From assembly GCA_963727535.1 (NCBI GenBank), contig CAVSGR010000001.1:124001-188000 (forward strand): a stretch of 64,000 nucleotides of DNA, read 5' to 3'. Under the pieces are notes generated by a model, which did not search any database, was not told the DNA's origin, and worked only from the letters and a program-made list of their open reading frames with translations. The DNA is from RBG-16-34-14 sp963727535. GTDB taxonomy: Bacteria; Bacteroidota; Ignavibacteria; Ignavibacteriales; Ignavibacteriaceae. This document shows positions 36,792 to 45,112 of this stretch, in pieces (positions within the stretch are counted from its first letter, which is position 1; the number at the start of each line of letters is the position of its first letter). The translations under genes and the position numbers were made by a program.

Positions 36792-39635
36792 TTATTTCTT
36801 CTCAGACAATTCCTGCAAAGTCTTCTGAAGCTTTTGCAATTCTTTTGCAGCTTCTTCAAATTTCTTTTCTCCCTGCAGCCTCAGGTAATTATTAAATGCA
36901 TCATTTGCATTTTTAATCTGATCTGAAACTGAAGTCTTTGGTTGTTGTCCCTGCTGGACTTCCTGCTCTACTGTTTCTGTTTTTTTCGAGTTTTCTGCTG
37001 ACGTTTCCCCAAATAATTTGTTTAAAGCTTCTCCAAAAGTCGGGGCGTAGCTGAGATTATCATCGTGCATTACGGCAACAAGCCTTAACTCAGGATAAGC
37101 TGCCGTTTCAGCCTGCAGGTAAATCGGCTCAACATAAATTATTGTATTCTCAATTGGAATTGCGAGAACATTTCCGCGGATAACATTTGAGCCTCTCTGA
37201 TCCCACAAAGATAATTGTCCTGAAAGAAAACTATCCTGGTCTATTTTAGTTTCTACCTGCTGCGGACCGAGAACTCTTTTATCTTTTGGAAATTTATACG
37301 CAATGAACTTGCCGTAATTATCTGTGTCGCACATACCCGCAATCCATCCTATCATAACCTGCCTGTTCTTGGGAGTGAAGGGAAGAATAAGCACAAACTC
37401 AGGCTTACTGGTTCCCGGCAGTTGCCACATAATATAATAGGGAGCAACAGGCTGTACTCTGCCATAATATTGTTCGGTAGCTCTTATCCACAGGTCTTCC
37501 TGGTTATAAAAAACAGTCGGGTCGGTCATATGATATTTTGCATACATTAATCCCTGTACAAGCAGAAAATCAATCGGGTATCTTACATGCGCTCTTATTG
37601 CGGAAGGCATTTGATCTTTTGATTTGAACATACTAGGGAAAATTTTAGACCAGACTTTTATTAAAGGATCTTTTTCATCAAAGATGTAAAAATCAACAGA
37701 GCCGTTGAACGCATCAACAACAACCTTAACCGAATTGCGCATATAATTTGCTCCATCCAGTTCCGGCGCAGTTTCATTTGTTAACACATGGTTCACATTG
37801 CCTTCTTTTACATTGATGTTTTCCGTTGAATTAAATGTTGCACTGTATGGAAAATATTTTGAAGTAGTGTAAGCATCAATTATCCAGTAAAGTTTTCCGT
37901 TTGCTAAAACTATATAAGGATCGGCATCGAAGGTTAAAAAGGGAGCCAGTGTTTTAACCCTGTCCTGAATCTGCCTATGAAACATTATCCTGCTTTCCGG
38001 TGTGGGATAATTTGAAACGAATAGCTGGGTTCCGTCGAACATCCAGCCAAATAAAAATTTTCTCCAGATATTTGAAATTTGCACTCCACCAGTCCCGGGA
38101 TATTTTATATAAACATTATTCTCTCCGCTCGGGTAATCAAATTCCGATTCTGTTGTATTAACAATTACGTGCGAGTTCGTTAATTCACCATAATAAATTT
38201 GCGGCTGTTTAACTTCTAATTCTTTATAAGAACTTACAGGGGGAATGTCTTTTATTAAAAGATTCGGAAGTCCTTCGGGAGTAAAATCAGTTACAGTTGT
38301 TAATGTTATTCCGTAACCGTGAGTGTATTTAAATCTCTGGTTTACAAAAGTTTGGCTTTGCTGCGGAAGATTTGACGCTTCCATTTCGCGTGCAGAAACC
38401 ATAACCTGGTTGTACATCCCCGCATATTTATAGCGGTCTATGTCAACATCAGTAAACTCATAATACAATCTTATTTCCTGGAACTGTTTGTACACAGCAT
38501 CGAGGGCGCGCCAATCCCACAAGCGGATATTATTGAAAGTAGCGCTGTTGCTGTCGACCATTGCACGGGTAAAGTTTTCGGAAACCGGGAATTCTTTTTC
38601 ATTAATATTATTAAGATTATATGCGTACCTAGTAAGCTTAATATTGTTTTCTATATAAGGTCTTTCATATGTGATTTCGTTTGGTCCAACGCCAAGCCAC
38701 TGGAATGCACCTGGGATTATACTTAAACCCAGCAGCCAGATTATTATGATTGAACCACCCGCACTTGCGAGCAGCACCGGTTCCGAATGAATATTTTTTA
38801 TTCCAATTTTATGATAGAATTTCTGAATAACTTCACGCGTTGGTTTTATTAAAAGAGCTAAGCCGAACAAAACCATTAATATTACTATTATGTTGTAAGC
38901 AGGTAAAACGATATTGACGTCCGCCCATCCGGGACCTTTAACCACTCCCGTTACTGAGTACATTAAATGATAACGGCTGAGATATTTTCCTAAAGCGAGA
39001 ACAAAAATTACGAACACCCCGTTTCTTAAAATTCCCCTGTGGAGTTTTGCCTGGTTGGTAAGATCAAGTCCTGAAAAGTTTATGTTTACGTTCCCGCGCT
39101 CATCAACTCTGAAATATGTTGCAAGTATTAACGCAAAAAGACTCAGCAGTGAAATGAGAAGAAAGAAGACATCTATTTTATCTAAGAAAGGGAGGATGAA
39201 GAAGTAAAACCCTACGTTCATCTTAAGGATGGGATCTGCAATGTCTCCATTTTCCATATTGATGAACTTTAACATACTTTGCCAGCTTGCAAGTCCCCAC
39301 GCGCCGCCAATTACAAAACCAAATACCCACACCAAAAGCTTGAAAGATTTTGAAGGGATTGTCGTAGTTAATATCCAAGTAAAGAAAAAGCCGAGCACCG
39401 CGCCTGCCAGACCAAAACCAATTACGGCTAACTGGTAAACCCAGAAGCGGTCGTCATATCCGAGATTGTTGAACCAGAGCATCTCTCCCCAGAAATTGAG
39501 AAAGCTGAAAAAAAGATATGTGAAAAGAGCGATGAGAGCGCCGAGAATTATTCTTTTCTTTTTGCCGGTTCTGAAACCTGTTATTACAAAAAACCCGGCT
39601 GCGGCTATGAGAACGAAGATTATTGCAGTATACAT
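36792..39635 (-). CDS. UPF0182 family large membrane protein
   Basis: 947 residues, typical of UPF0182. About seven membrane helices occupy the first 310 residues (FVLIAAAGFFVITGF, IILGALIALFTYLFFSFLNFWGEMLWF..., then pairs to about 310). A long soluble part follows with family phrases GPNEITYERPYIENNIKLTRYAYNL, YTHGYGITLTTV and FSNYPTPESRIMFHRQIQDR-like segments, and the last 70 residues are Gln/Glu-rich and coiled-coil-like. Function unknown in the family. Isolated on the minus strand. The sequence directly upstream of its start (39667-39706) is one of three copies of a 40-bp repeat. Confidence 0.9.
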   Translation of the reverse strand: MYTAIIFVLIAAAGFFVITGFRTGKKKRIILGALIALFTYLFFSFLNFWGEMLWFNNLGYDDRFWVYQLAVIGFGLAGAVLGFFFTWILTTTIPSKSFKLLVWVFGFVIGGAWGLASWQSMLKFINMENGDIADPILKMNVGFYFFILPFLDKIDVFFLLISLLSLFALILATYFRVDERGNVNINFSGLDLTNQAKLHRGILRNGVFVIFVLALGKYLSRYHLMYSVTGVVKGPGWADVNIVLPAYNIIVILMVLFGLALLIKPTREVIQKFYHKIGIKNIHSEPVLLASAGGSIIIIWLLGLSIIPGAFQWLGVGPNEITYERPYIENNIKLTRYAYNLNNINEKEFPVSENFTRAMVDSNSATFNNIRLWDWRALDAVYKQFQEIRLYYEFTDVDIDRYKYAGMYNQVMVSAREMEASNLPQQSQTFVNQRFKYTHGYGITLTTVTDFTPEGLPNLLIKDIPPVSSYKELEVKQPQIYYGELTNSHVIVNTTESEFDYPSGENNVYIKYPGTGGVQISNIWRKFLFGWMFDGTQLFVSNYPTPESRIMFHRQIQDRVKTLAPFLTFDADPYIVLANGKLYWIIDAYTTSKYFPYSATFNSTENINVKEGNVNHVLTNETAPELDGANYMRNSVKVVVDAFNGSVDFYIFDEKDPLIKVWSKIFPSMFKSKDQMPSAIRAHVRYPIDFLLVQGLMYAKYHMTDPTVFYNQEDLWIRATEQYYGRVQPVAPYYIMWQLPGTSKPEFVLILPFTPKNRQVMIGWIAGMCDTDNYGKFIAYKFPKDKRVLGPQQVETKIDQDSFLSGQLSLWDQRGSNVIRGNVLAIPIENTIIYVEPIYLQAETAAYPELRLVAVMHDDNLSYAPTFGEALNKLFGETSAENSKKTETVEQEVQQGQQPKTSVSDQIKNANDAFNNYLRLQGEKKFEEAAKELQKLQKTLQELSEKK

Positions 39636-39666
39636 TGTTTTCCCGCTTTATGTTTTTATTTAAGTC

Positions 39667-39706
39667 TTTTATAGTAACAATTATTAACGGGAAAAGAAAG
39701 GAAGTG
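39667..39706. repeat. 40-bp direct repeat, copy 1
   Basis: Starts TTTTATAGTAACAATTATTA and ends AGAAAGGAAGTG. Differs from copy 2 (40403-40442) at only three positions by my alignment. Lies upstream of the UPF0182 gene and downstream of the toxin gene. Confidence 0.85.
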
Positions 39707-39734
39707 GAGGAGAAAAATGATTAGAGCGGATAAG

Positions 39735-40058
39735 TTACCTTACTATCCTGTTACTTAATATTTCCTGTATATTTCTTCTACCATCAAGTACCGTATGAAC
39801 ATATACTTTTTCTTTTTTAATTTCGTATATAATACGGTATGGCTTATAATGAATTTCCAGGTATCTTTTTATACCGGTAGTTCTTAGTTCTTCGGGAATA
39901 TGTCCCCTGTGGGGGAATTTTTCTAATTTATAGCAGGTCTCTTCAATTTTATCGAGGAGTTTGTTTGCAATTTCCAGGGAATCATTTATTGAAACATAAA
40001 ATAATATTTCCCTCATATCTTCTTTAGCAAGAGGGTCTATAATAACTTTATATTTCAT
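39735..40058 (-). CDS. RelE/ParE superfamily toxin
   Basis: 107 residues. ParE/RelE fold features: YKVIIDPLAKEDMREILFYV at the start, ANKLLDKIEETCYKLEKFPHRGH in the middle and YKPYRIIYEIKKEKVYVHTVLDGRRNI at the end. Closer in phrasing to ParE-like members (gyrase-poisoning) than to the mRNA-cutting RelE subgroup, but this cannot be settled by eye. The gene follows its antitoxin by 15 bp in the order antitoxin-toxin. Confidence 0.88.
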   Translation of the reverse strand: MKYKVIIDPLAKEDMREILFYVSINDSLEIANKLLDKIEETCYKLEKFPHRGHIPEELRTTGIKRYLEIHYKPYRIIYEIKKEKVYVHTVLDGRRNIQEILSNRIVR

Positions 40059-40073
40059 TCTTACAGCGCTTAA

Positions 40074-40343
40074 TTATTTTTGATTAAGCTCTTTGCGAAG
40101 TTCACTAAAAGTTTCCTTTATTCCTTTTGCATTTGGGTTTTCTTCATTAGTCATAGCAAGTAATTTTAACATTGAAAGAGTTTCCTGGGTCTTTTCATAT
40201 AATTTTATGTCCTGCACAATTACCTTTGCCTCGCCATTCTGAGTAATAACATAGGTTTTTTGATTCTTGTTAATATTATTTATCAGATCCGCTGCATTGG
40301 CTTTTAAATAGCTTATTGATTTTACGGACTCGCTCAATTTCAT
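40074..40343 (-). CDS. Phd/YefM family antitoxin
   Basis: 89 residues, preceded by AAGGA at good spacing. The N-terminal Phd/YefM DNA-binding part is seen in SVKSISYLKANAADLINNINKNQK and TYVITQNGEAKVIVQDIKLYE; the charged C-terminal tail should wrap the toxin. A 6-bp inverted repeat lies just upstream of its start, as expected for autoregulation. Confidence 0.88.
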   Translation of the reverse strand: MKLSESVKSISYLKANAADLINNINKNQKTYVITQNGEAKVIVQDIKLYEKTQETLSMLKLLAMTNEENPNAKGIKETFSELRKELNQK

Positions 40344-40358
40344 AACCGATCCTTTTTT

Positions 40359-40374
40359 AGACTAAATATAGTCT
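40359..40374. promoter_or_regulatory. candidate antitoxin operator
   Basis: AGACTA-AATA-TAGTCT is a perfect 6+6 inverted repeat with centre 23 bp upstream of the antitoxin start, where Phd/YefM antitoxins normally bind to repress their own operon. The binding is inferred. Confidence 0.5.
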
Positions 40375-40402
40375 TTCTGATTTTATAAGTCAAGAGAGGG
40401 TT

Positions 40403-40442
40403 TTTTATAGTAATAATTATTAATGGGAAGAGAAAGGAAGTG
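40403..40442. repeat. 40-bp direct repeat, copy 2
   Basis: Same sequence as 39667-39706 with three substitutions; the two copies bracket the complete toxin-antitoxin operon (39735-40374). Confidence 0.85.
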
Positions 40443-40500
40443 TGATTTAAAAAGTTGTTTGTATAAGAGAAACCGTTAAAACGGTTATTCCACTATGTGG

Positions 40501-40581
40501 TTTTCTTTTATATCACATAACTAAAGTTAGGTGAGAATCTTTAATGTATAAACTCCCCGTCACTTTTAAAATGACGGGGAG
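40501..40581. repeat. hairpin repeats shared with 36551-36590
   Basis: TATATCAC(A/C)TAACTAAAGTTAGGTGAGAA is shared with 36556-36583, differing at one base in the first arm. It is followed here by a hairpin with 10-bp arms CTCCCCGTCA (40553-40562) and TGACGGGGAG (40572-40581). Confidence 0.75.
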
Positions 40582-40661
40582 ATGAAAGCAGAGCTAACTA
40601 AGATTTTTGGTTATAAAGAGATGAGATAATCCCGAAGGGACACCTTTGGCAGAGTGAGTCC

Positions 40662-40701
40662 TTTTATAGTAATAATTATTAGTGGAAAAAATAGGAAGAG
40701 A
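40662..40701. repeat. 40-bp direct repeat, copy 3 (diverged)
   Basis: TTTTATAGTAATAATTATTA matches copy 2 exactly for 20 bases; the right half (AGTGGAAAAAATAGGAAGAG) is more diverged. Confidence 0.75.
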
Positions 40702-40775
40702 GGAAGGAGAAAAGATAGATGCTAATCTTAGAGACGATTTTTTACTTAAAAAGGTAAGTCATAATTCATACTGTA

Positions 40776-41788
40776 CTACCCTTTTAATGTATAGTGCTTA
40801 TATAACTCTTCAAATATTGCTTGCGTATAGTAATCTTTCCCAGTACCAGTTTTCGTGTTTATATCAAGGTATCGTACTTTATGATATTCTGCTTTACCCT
40901 TTATAGATTTCATTATTCTGTTAAAATTTGCATTTTGTTTAAAATCAGAATACAACTTTTTACAATTCAGAATTACGTCGTGATAAGTAAGAACATAAAT
41001 GGATTTGAATACACTTTCTTCATCAATCTGTACTTTCTTTGCTGTCTCTTCACTTGTAATTTTAACATTACCCAATACGTTTTTTACAATGAGTTGCGCA
41101 TTACCTTCATCCTTTGAAATGCCAGCAATAATGTCAGCATTAGTAATTCTGTTTTCATTTATAACAGCCATATTAAAACCGGTTAGAATAGTATCTTCGA
41201 TATTTTCTTTATTTAATTTTTCTGTTGATTCAATAATACTTTGCAAAAACATTTTTACCGGAGTAGCAAGCCTCAGTATACTGGGATTCCTTTGATAAAA
41301 AATCAACTGGGTTTGCAAAAGGTTTGAAACCAATTGGTAATAACATCAAGTTTGTTTCTTCACTTAAATCTGTATTGAATTCTTCCTTCAGGAAGCTATT
41401 ATAAAAAAGTATATTTTTATGTAATAATGAGTAAAGAATAGGATCGATATTTTCTTTATAAAAATGTATGATGTGACATCTAAAATCATAAAGTTTATTT
41501 AGGTTCTCTTCGATTGCCATAAACTTTTCTACCTAATTTACCTGAGACAAAAGAGACGCATTCTTCAAAGGGTTTGCTGTGACCATCTTTCTGAATTAAT
41601 TTAACTTCCGGATTATTCTGGGCTAAATAAGCTTTTAATAACAACTCCCAAGCATTTCTCGCAAGGATAATACAAACTTCATATCTGTATGAAAAAATAG
41701 GTTTATTGTGTAACTCGATACATCCAATTATTGCGGACTTTGAGTTTTCTAACAAAGCTTCAGTTATATTTTTCATTTCATTTGGCAT
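40776..41788 (-). CDS. DUF3644 (HEPN-like) protein, broken by two frameshifts
   Basis: Three consecutive frames make one protein. Part 1 (41788-about 41521): NITEALLENSKSAIIGCIELHNKP and RNAWELLLKAYL, the DUF3644 opening. Part 2 (about 41520-41270): EENLNKLYDFRCHIIHFY, with the HEPN-type R-x4-H motif, then LLPIGFKPFANPVDFLSKE. Part 3 (about 41265-40776): KMFLQSIIESTEKLNKENIEDTILTGF to the C-terminus HYTLKG. Each junction needs one base. DUF3644 proteins are related to HEPN domains, which in many defence and toxin systems are RNases; activity here is unproven. Located between a toxin-antitoxin pair and a DUF2130 gene. Breaks may be decay or sequencing error. Confidence 0.75.
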
Positions 41789-41875
41789 TCAAAGACCTTA
41801 TTGCAAGTAGCGGTTCACAAACTAACCCGTGGCACACGAGAAAAGTAGTGTTGGGGTAAGTTTCTGACTTCAACC

Positions 41876-43132
41876 TTATTCACTTTGTGATTCATGTAAC
41901 TCTAAATATTTTATTGGCGCAATTGCCGAACCAGCAATCCCTTTAAATGAATTATACATATGATTTGTATTTAATAAGACTTTTGAATTTGCTTTTCTCG
42001 TTTTTTCCAAATGCCTTCCATTTGATCTTTTTTCACTGTCTAAATCACTTTGCATTTGGACAAATCCTTCAACAATAGCTTCAATCTGCAATTTAAATTC
42101 ATTACTTGTGAGATAGGAATATAACATATTCATTTTATCGCCTTTATTCTCTTGGGATTTAGTGGCATTATGAATATGTATAACTGACTCACGGAGTACA
42201 AAACACAATCCTTTAAATTCCTCAAATGTACATATCCACGTTCCCTCATATAAACCCATCCTTTCCATTTCTTTCGGCATAGCATCTGTAACGATTACGC
42301 CAATGTCCGCACCTTTTTCTCTCATATCATTTTTGAATTTCTCGATCCAAGACTTTTGAAAATCCTTTGTCCTTTTACTTTCATAATAAATTAAACCGCA
42401 ATTTTGCAAAGATGGCGTATTGATTATTTGCAAGCAATCAGCTCCACGTGCACCCTTTTTTACTTCTAGAATTTCATCTAATATGAAATTTGATCTAAGC
42501 CATTCCTCGATAGCAACTTCTTGGACTTCACCTTGAGCTTGCATTGAACCTTGTTCTGCTTTGCGTTGAGCATCTTTTAATTGTTCTGTTAATTGCGAAA
42601 TTAAATGTTCCTTATCAGCAAGTTTGAGTTGATTCTTATCTTCAATTTCCTTTTTAATTTTTTGTTTTTCCTCTGACACTTTTTCGGAAATCTTTACTTC
42701 AGCTTCAGCTTCAATTTTTTCCTTTAGTTCTTCTTTTTCCCTTTTTAGTTTTTCGTGTTCTGCTTTTAATGTATTTAACTCCTTAACCTCTTTAATTTTT
42801 TCAGTCAATTGTTCCTTATAAGATTTGATTTGCCCTGCTTTTTCCTCAGAAATTTCCTCTCGTAATTTTTCTTCTAGATTTTTCTTTTCGATTTTCAGTT
42901 TTTCCTTAACCGACTTTTCAATTTTTTCGTTCAATTCATTTTTTTCTTCTCAATTCCTAGTTTTTGTGACTCTAATTCACTGAATTTTGTGTCATATTCT
43001 TTTTTTTTGCTCAAGAATTTTTTGATTGTACTTTGATTTTATTTCTTCTTCGAGTTCCTGATAAAGTATTTCGTTGACATCAATTCCTTGACCACAATTT
43101 GGACACTTAATTTTTTGTGAACTTTTTCCCAT
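41876..43132 (-). CDS. DUF2130 coiled-coil protein with PD-(D/E)XK-like motif, two poly-A frame breaks near the N-terminus
   Basis: The true start is probably ATG 43132, with AGGG upstream; the protein begins MGKSSQKIKCPNCG, a CxxC zinc-knuckle-like motif. The frame then breaks in a poly-A run near 43005-43012 and again near 42922; correcting one A in each restores a continuous coiled coil of Lys/Glu-rich heptads (about residues 40-190). The C-terminal DUF2130 domain shows EEWLRSNFILDEILEVKKGARGADCLQ, then LIYYESKRTKDFQKSWIEKFKNDM and ADIGVIVTDAMP. The D...E-x-K spacing (GAD then YESK) is that of PD-(D/E)XK nucleases. Nuclease activity is inferred. Neighbour of the DUF3644 gene. Confidence 0.8.
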
Positions 43133-43209
43133 AATATTACCCTAATTTGTATTTATATTTTTCATTTTTCACTCCTCAAAATCCAGGTTAACCGGTTCTT
43201 TTGAGAGGT

Positions 43210-43757
43210 TCATTTCTGTTTAGCAGAAGTAACGGAAACATTTTTATCAACAACTTCAAGCTTTAAGTTATCAAACCAAACTTCTCCATCAGCACCAAGC
43301 AGATACGCCATAATTAATTGTTTTACTGTTTGCAGGCACATCAAGAACAATTTCATACTGCTTCCAGTCCGTTGTTCCTTTTATCGGTCTTGTTTGCATA
43401 TTATCAAAACCAAGCTGTTTGCCATTGTCACCGTCAATGCGCATCCACATTCCGCTCCATCCATTTACATCTTTGCTTTTAATAAAGCCGGACAGGCGCA
43501 GTCTCTTATCCAAATAATTCTCAGCGCTTATGCTTTGCATTAATGTTCCGAATTCATTTGTGCCGGGATTTTTGGATTTTATAAATGCAGATCGATTTGC
43601 CGCTCTCGTAAACAGAGTTATCAATTCCCATTTCATACTCAGCCGGTTTATTGCCTGCTGCAAACCATCCTTCAGGAAATGAAGTGTTATCTTTTGCAAA
43701 TAAATAAATTGTTACAATACCTGCGAGTACAAGTAAAAGTGCGGTTAGCTTTTTCAT
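43210..43757 (-). CDS. small secreted protein with sugar-binding-like fold, two frameshifts
   Basis: Start at ATG 43757 with GGAGGG five bases upstream. Signal peptide MKKLTALLLVLAGIVTIYLF, then FPEGWFAAGNKPAEYEMGIDNSVYESGKS. The frame slips near 43600 and resumes as SAFIKSKNPGTNEFGTLMQSI...RLSGFIKSK, W-S-G-M-W-M-R-I-D-G-D and DWKQYEIVLDVP; it slips again near 43310 and resumes as LLGADGEVWFDNLKLEVVD, ending at 43210. The result is a single jelly-roll-like domain of the type seen as a carbohydrate-binding or regulator-associated module. Role unknown. Confidence 0.68.
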
Positions 43758-43769
43758 TTTACCCTCCAA

Positions 43770-44174
43770 GGTTCTTCCCCTCCCAAGTCTTGCCCATAAT
43801 AGGGGAATGGTTGTTTACGTACAATTGTAAGTTAAATTAAATGCTAAACTATTGCAAGATGCCGGATACCGGATGGAAGACGTATGATGGTTGATGGAAG
43901 AGGGGAGTGCAGCGAGCAAAGCGCATAGTGAAAATTCATAATTCAAAAATCAAAATTCACAATTCGATGGATGATGAGATTATGGGATGACGGGAAGGGC
44001 AGAGAGTAAAGAGAATAGCGTATTTCGTAAATATATATAAGATTCTTCTCTTAGCTCAGAATGACAATCCTTTTTCGTAAATCAAAAATCCAAAATCAGC
44101 AATTTTCCAGGAGATTCTTCACTCCTGCTTAAAAGCAGTCGTTCAGAATGACAACGTGAGTTTAGAATCTTATT
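43770..44174. other. intergenic region with degenerate repeats
   Basis: About 400 bp, no gene. It contains GATGCCGGATACCGGAT (43859), low-complexity ATTCATAATTCAAAAATC-type words (43930-43970), and two copies of the GATTCTTC...TTCAGAATGACAA-type dispersed repeat, at 44041-44070 and 44112-44154. The second carries a 15-base hairpin insertion (44124-44138). Confidence 0.6.
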
Positions 44175-44621
44175 TTAATCAAGCGAGATTTCAAACAGTG
44201 GCGCATCACCCGCTTTTACTTCTACACCTTCTTTTTCCCAGTTCCAACCCTTGAATTCGTTGAAGCCTTCTATCTCAATCTTATAAGTTCCCGGTTCCAG
44301 TCCTTCATATATCCATCTGCCGTTGCTGTTTGGGTTTAATCCCTGTGAATGATGCCATCTGCTTATAGCTCTGAAAGAAAAATCTGTATGGATAGAAACT
44401 TTACCTGCAAACGGTTTTCCGTCTTTCAACATTAATATTCGTATGTTTGCCGTTCCTTCTTCAGGAGCCTGTTCCCATTTTTCATCAACCATTTTTGCCT
44501 TCATTTCAGCCATACGTTTACTTGATTCGGTTTCTTGTTGTGCCTCAGAGAAACTATTGAGGGGGAGAAAGAGGACGAAAAGAACGACAGGAAAGACATT
44601 AACAAAGTTTTTTTGCTTCAT
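44175..44621 (-). CDS. small exported protein, carboxypeptidase-regulatory-like fold
   Basis: 148 residues. Signal peptide (VNVFPVVLFVLFLPLNSFSEA), a charged linker with EMKAKMVDEKWEQAPEEG, then a beta domain: TANIRILMLKDGKPFAGKVSIH and WIYEGLEPGTYKIEIEGFNEFKGW, the alternating pattern with G-L-x-P-G-x-Y typical of carboxypeptidase-regulatory/prealbumin-like domains. No catalytic motif. Function unknown. Confidence 0.7.
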   Translation of the reverse strand: MKQKNFVNVFPVVLFVLFLPLNSFSEAQQETESSKRMAEMKAKMVDEKWEQAPEEGTANIRILMLKDGKPFAGKVSIHTDFSFRAISRWHHSQGLNPNSNGRWIYEGLEPGTYKIEIEGFNEFKGWNWEKEGVEVKAGDAPLFEISLD

Positions 44622-45112
44622 AGTTTTATCCTTAATTGTTTGAATTGAGGTGTACCTTTAATTTATAACTTAAGGTAAATTTTGTAGAATGTAAAATGTA
44701 ATAAGCAAGAAAGCATTGTTCATAGCGTAATTTGCTTGTAAATCTTAAATCCCCAATCCAACTTATCAACAAAGCGAAGCAACGGCGGAAATCGTAAATC
44801 CTAAATGTGTTATAATGAGAGTCCTCACCACTGTTCATAATGATGCGTTACGATAGCAATAATTTATAATTAAAAACTCAAAATTCACGACTATTCTAAA
44901 TTACACGGGCATAGATAAGTAGTTGACAATAGTTAAGAGCTTTTTTAATTTTGATTAGGTTCGTCAAGGTAGTTTAATAATAGGGCTGAACAGATAGCTT
45001 TGGAAATAGATAATCCGAAACATTCCTCCGTTACATACATCTTATATGATAATAAAAACCTAATTTTACTATTAATCCGAAAACATTTGTATAACAATAT
45101 AATCAATCAATA
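44622..45112. other. intergenic region before korA
   Basis: About 490 bp. No convincing ORF; 44670-44830 is low-complexity text with words such as AATCTTAAATCCCCAATCC, of the common decayed intergenic kind. The korA promoter is presumably in the last 150 bp, but I cannot point to a clear -33/-7 pair. Confidence 0.5.

Larger units (their letters stand above)
40344..40775. other. non-coding region upstream of the toxin-antitoxin operon
   Basis: About 430 bp without a convincing gene. In order: the operator-like palindrome (40359), 40-bp repeat copy 2 (40403), the hairpin AACCGTTAAAACGGTT (40471-40486), the CACATAACTAAAGTTAGGTG hairpin (40513-40532), the long hairpin CTCCCCGTCA...TGACGGGGAG (40553-40581), the TCCCGAAGGGA / CACCTTTGGCA module (40630-40651) and 40-bp repeat copy 3 (40662). 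Confidence 0.65.

Noticed and set aside
40682..41295. Plus-strand ORFs opposite the DUF3644 gene
   Set aside because: Hydrophobic antisense shadows of an A/T-rich coding region.
41230..41788. Two separate small genes at 41230-41520 and 41495-41788
   Set aside because: They are consecutive pieces of the same DUF3644 protein, in adjoining frames; neither begins like an independent gene.
36486..44174. CRISPR array in the repeat-rich region
   Set aside because: Repeats are few, unevenly spaced and palindromic, with no regular spacers and no cas genes.
44632..44838. 68-codon minus-strand ORF
   Set aside because: Composition looks like translated low-complexity repeat text; no ribosome site.
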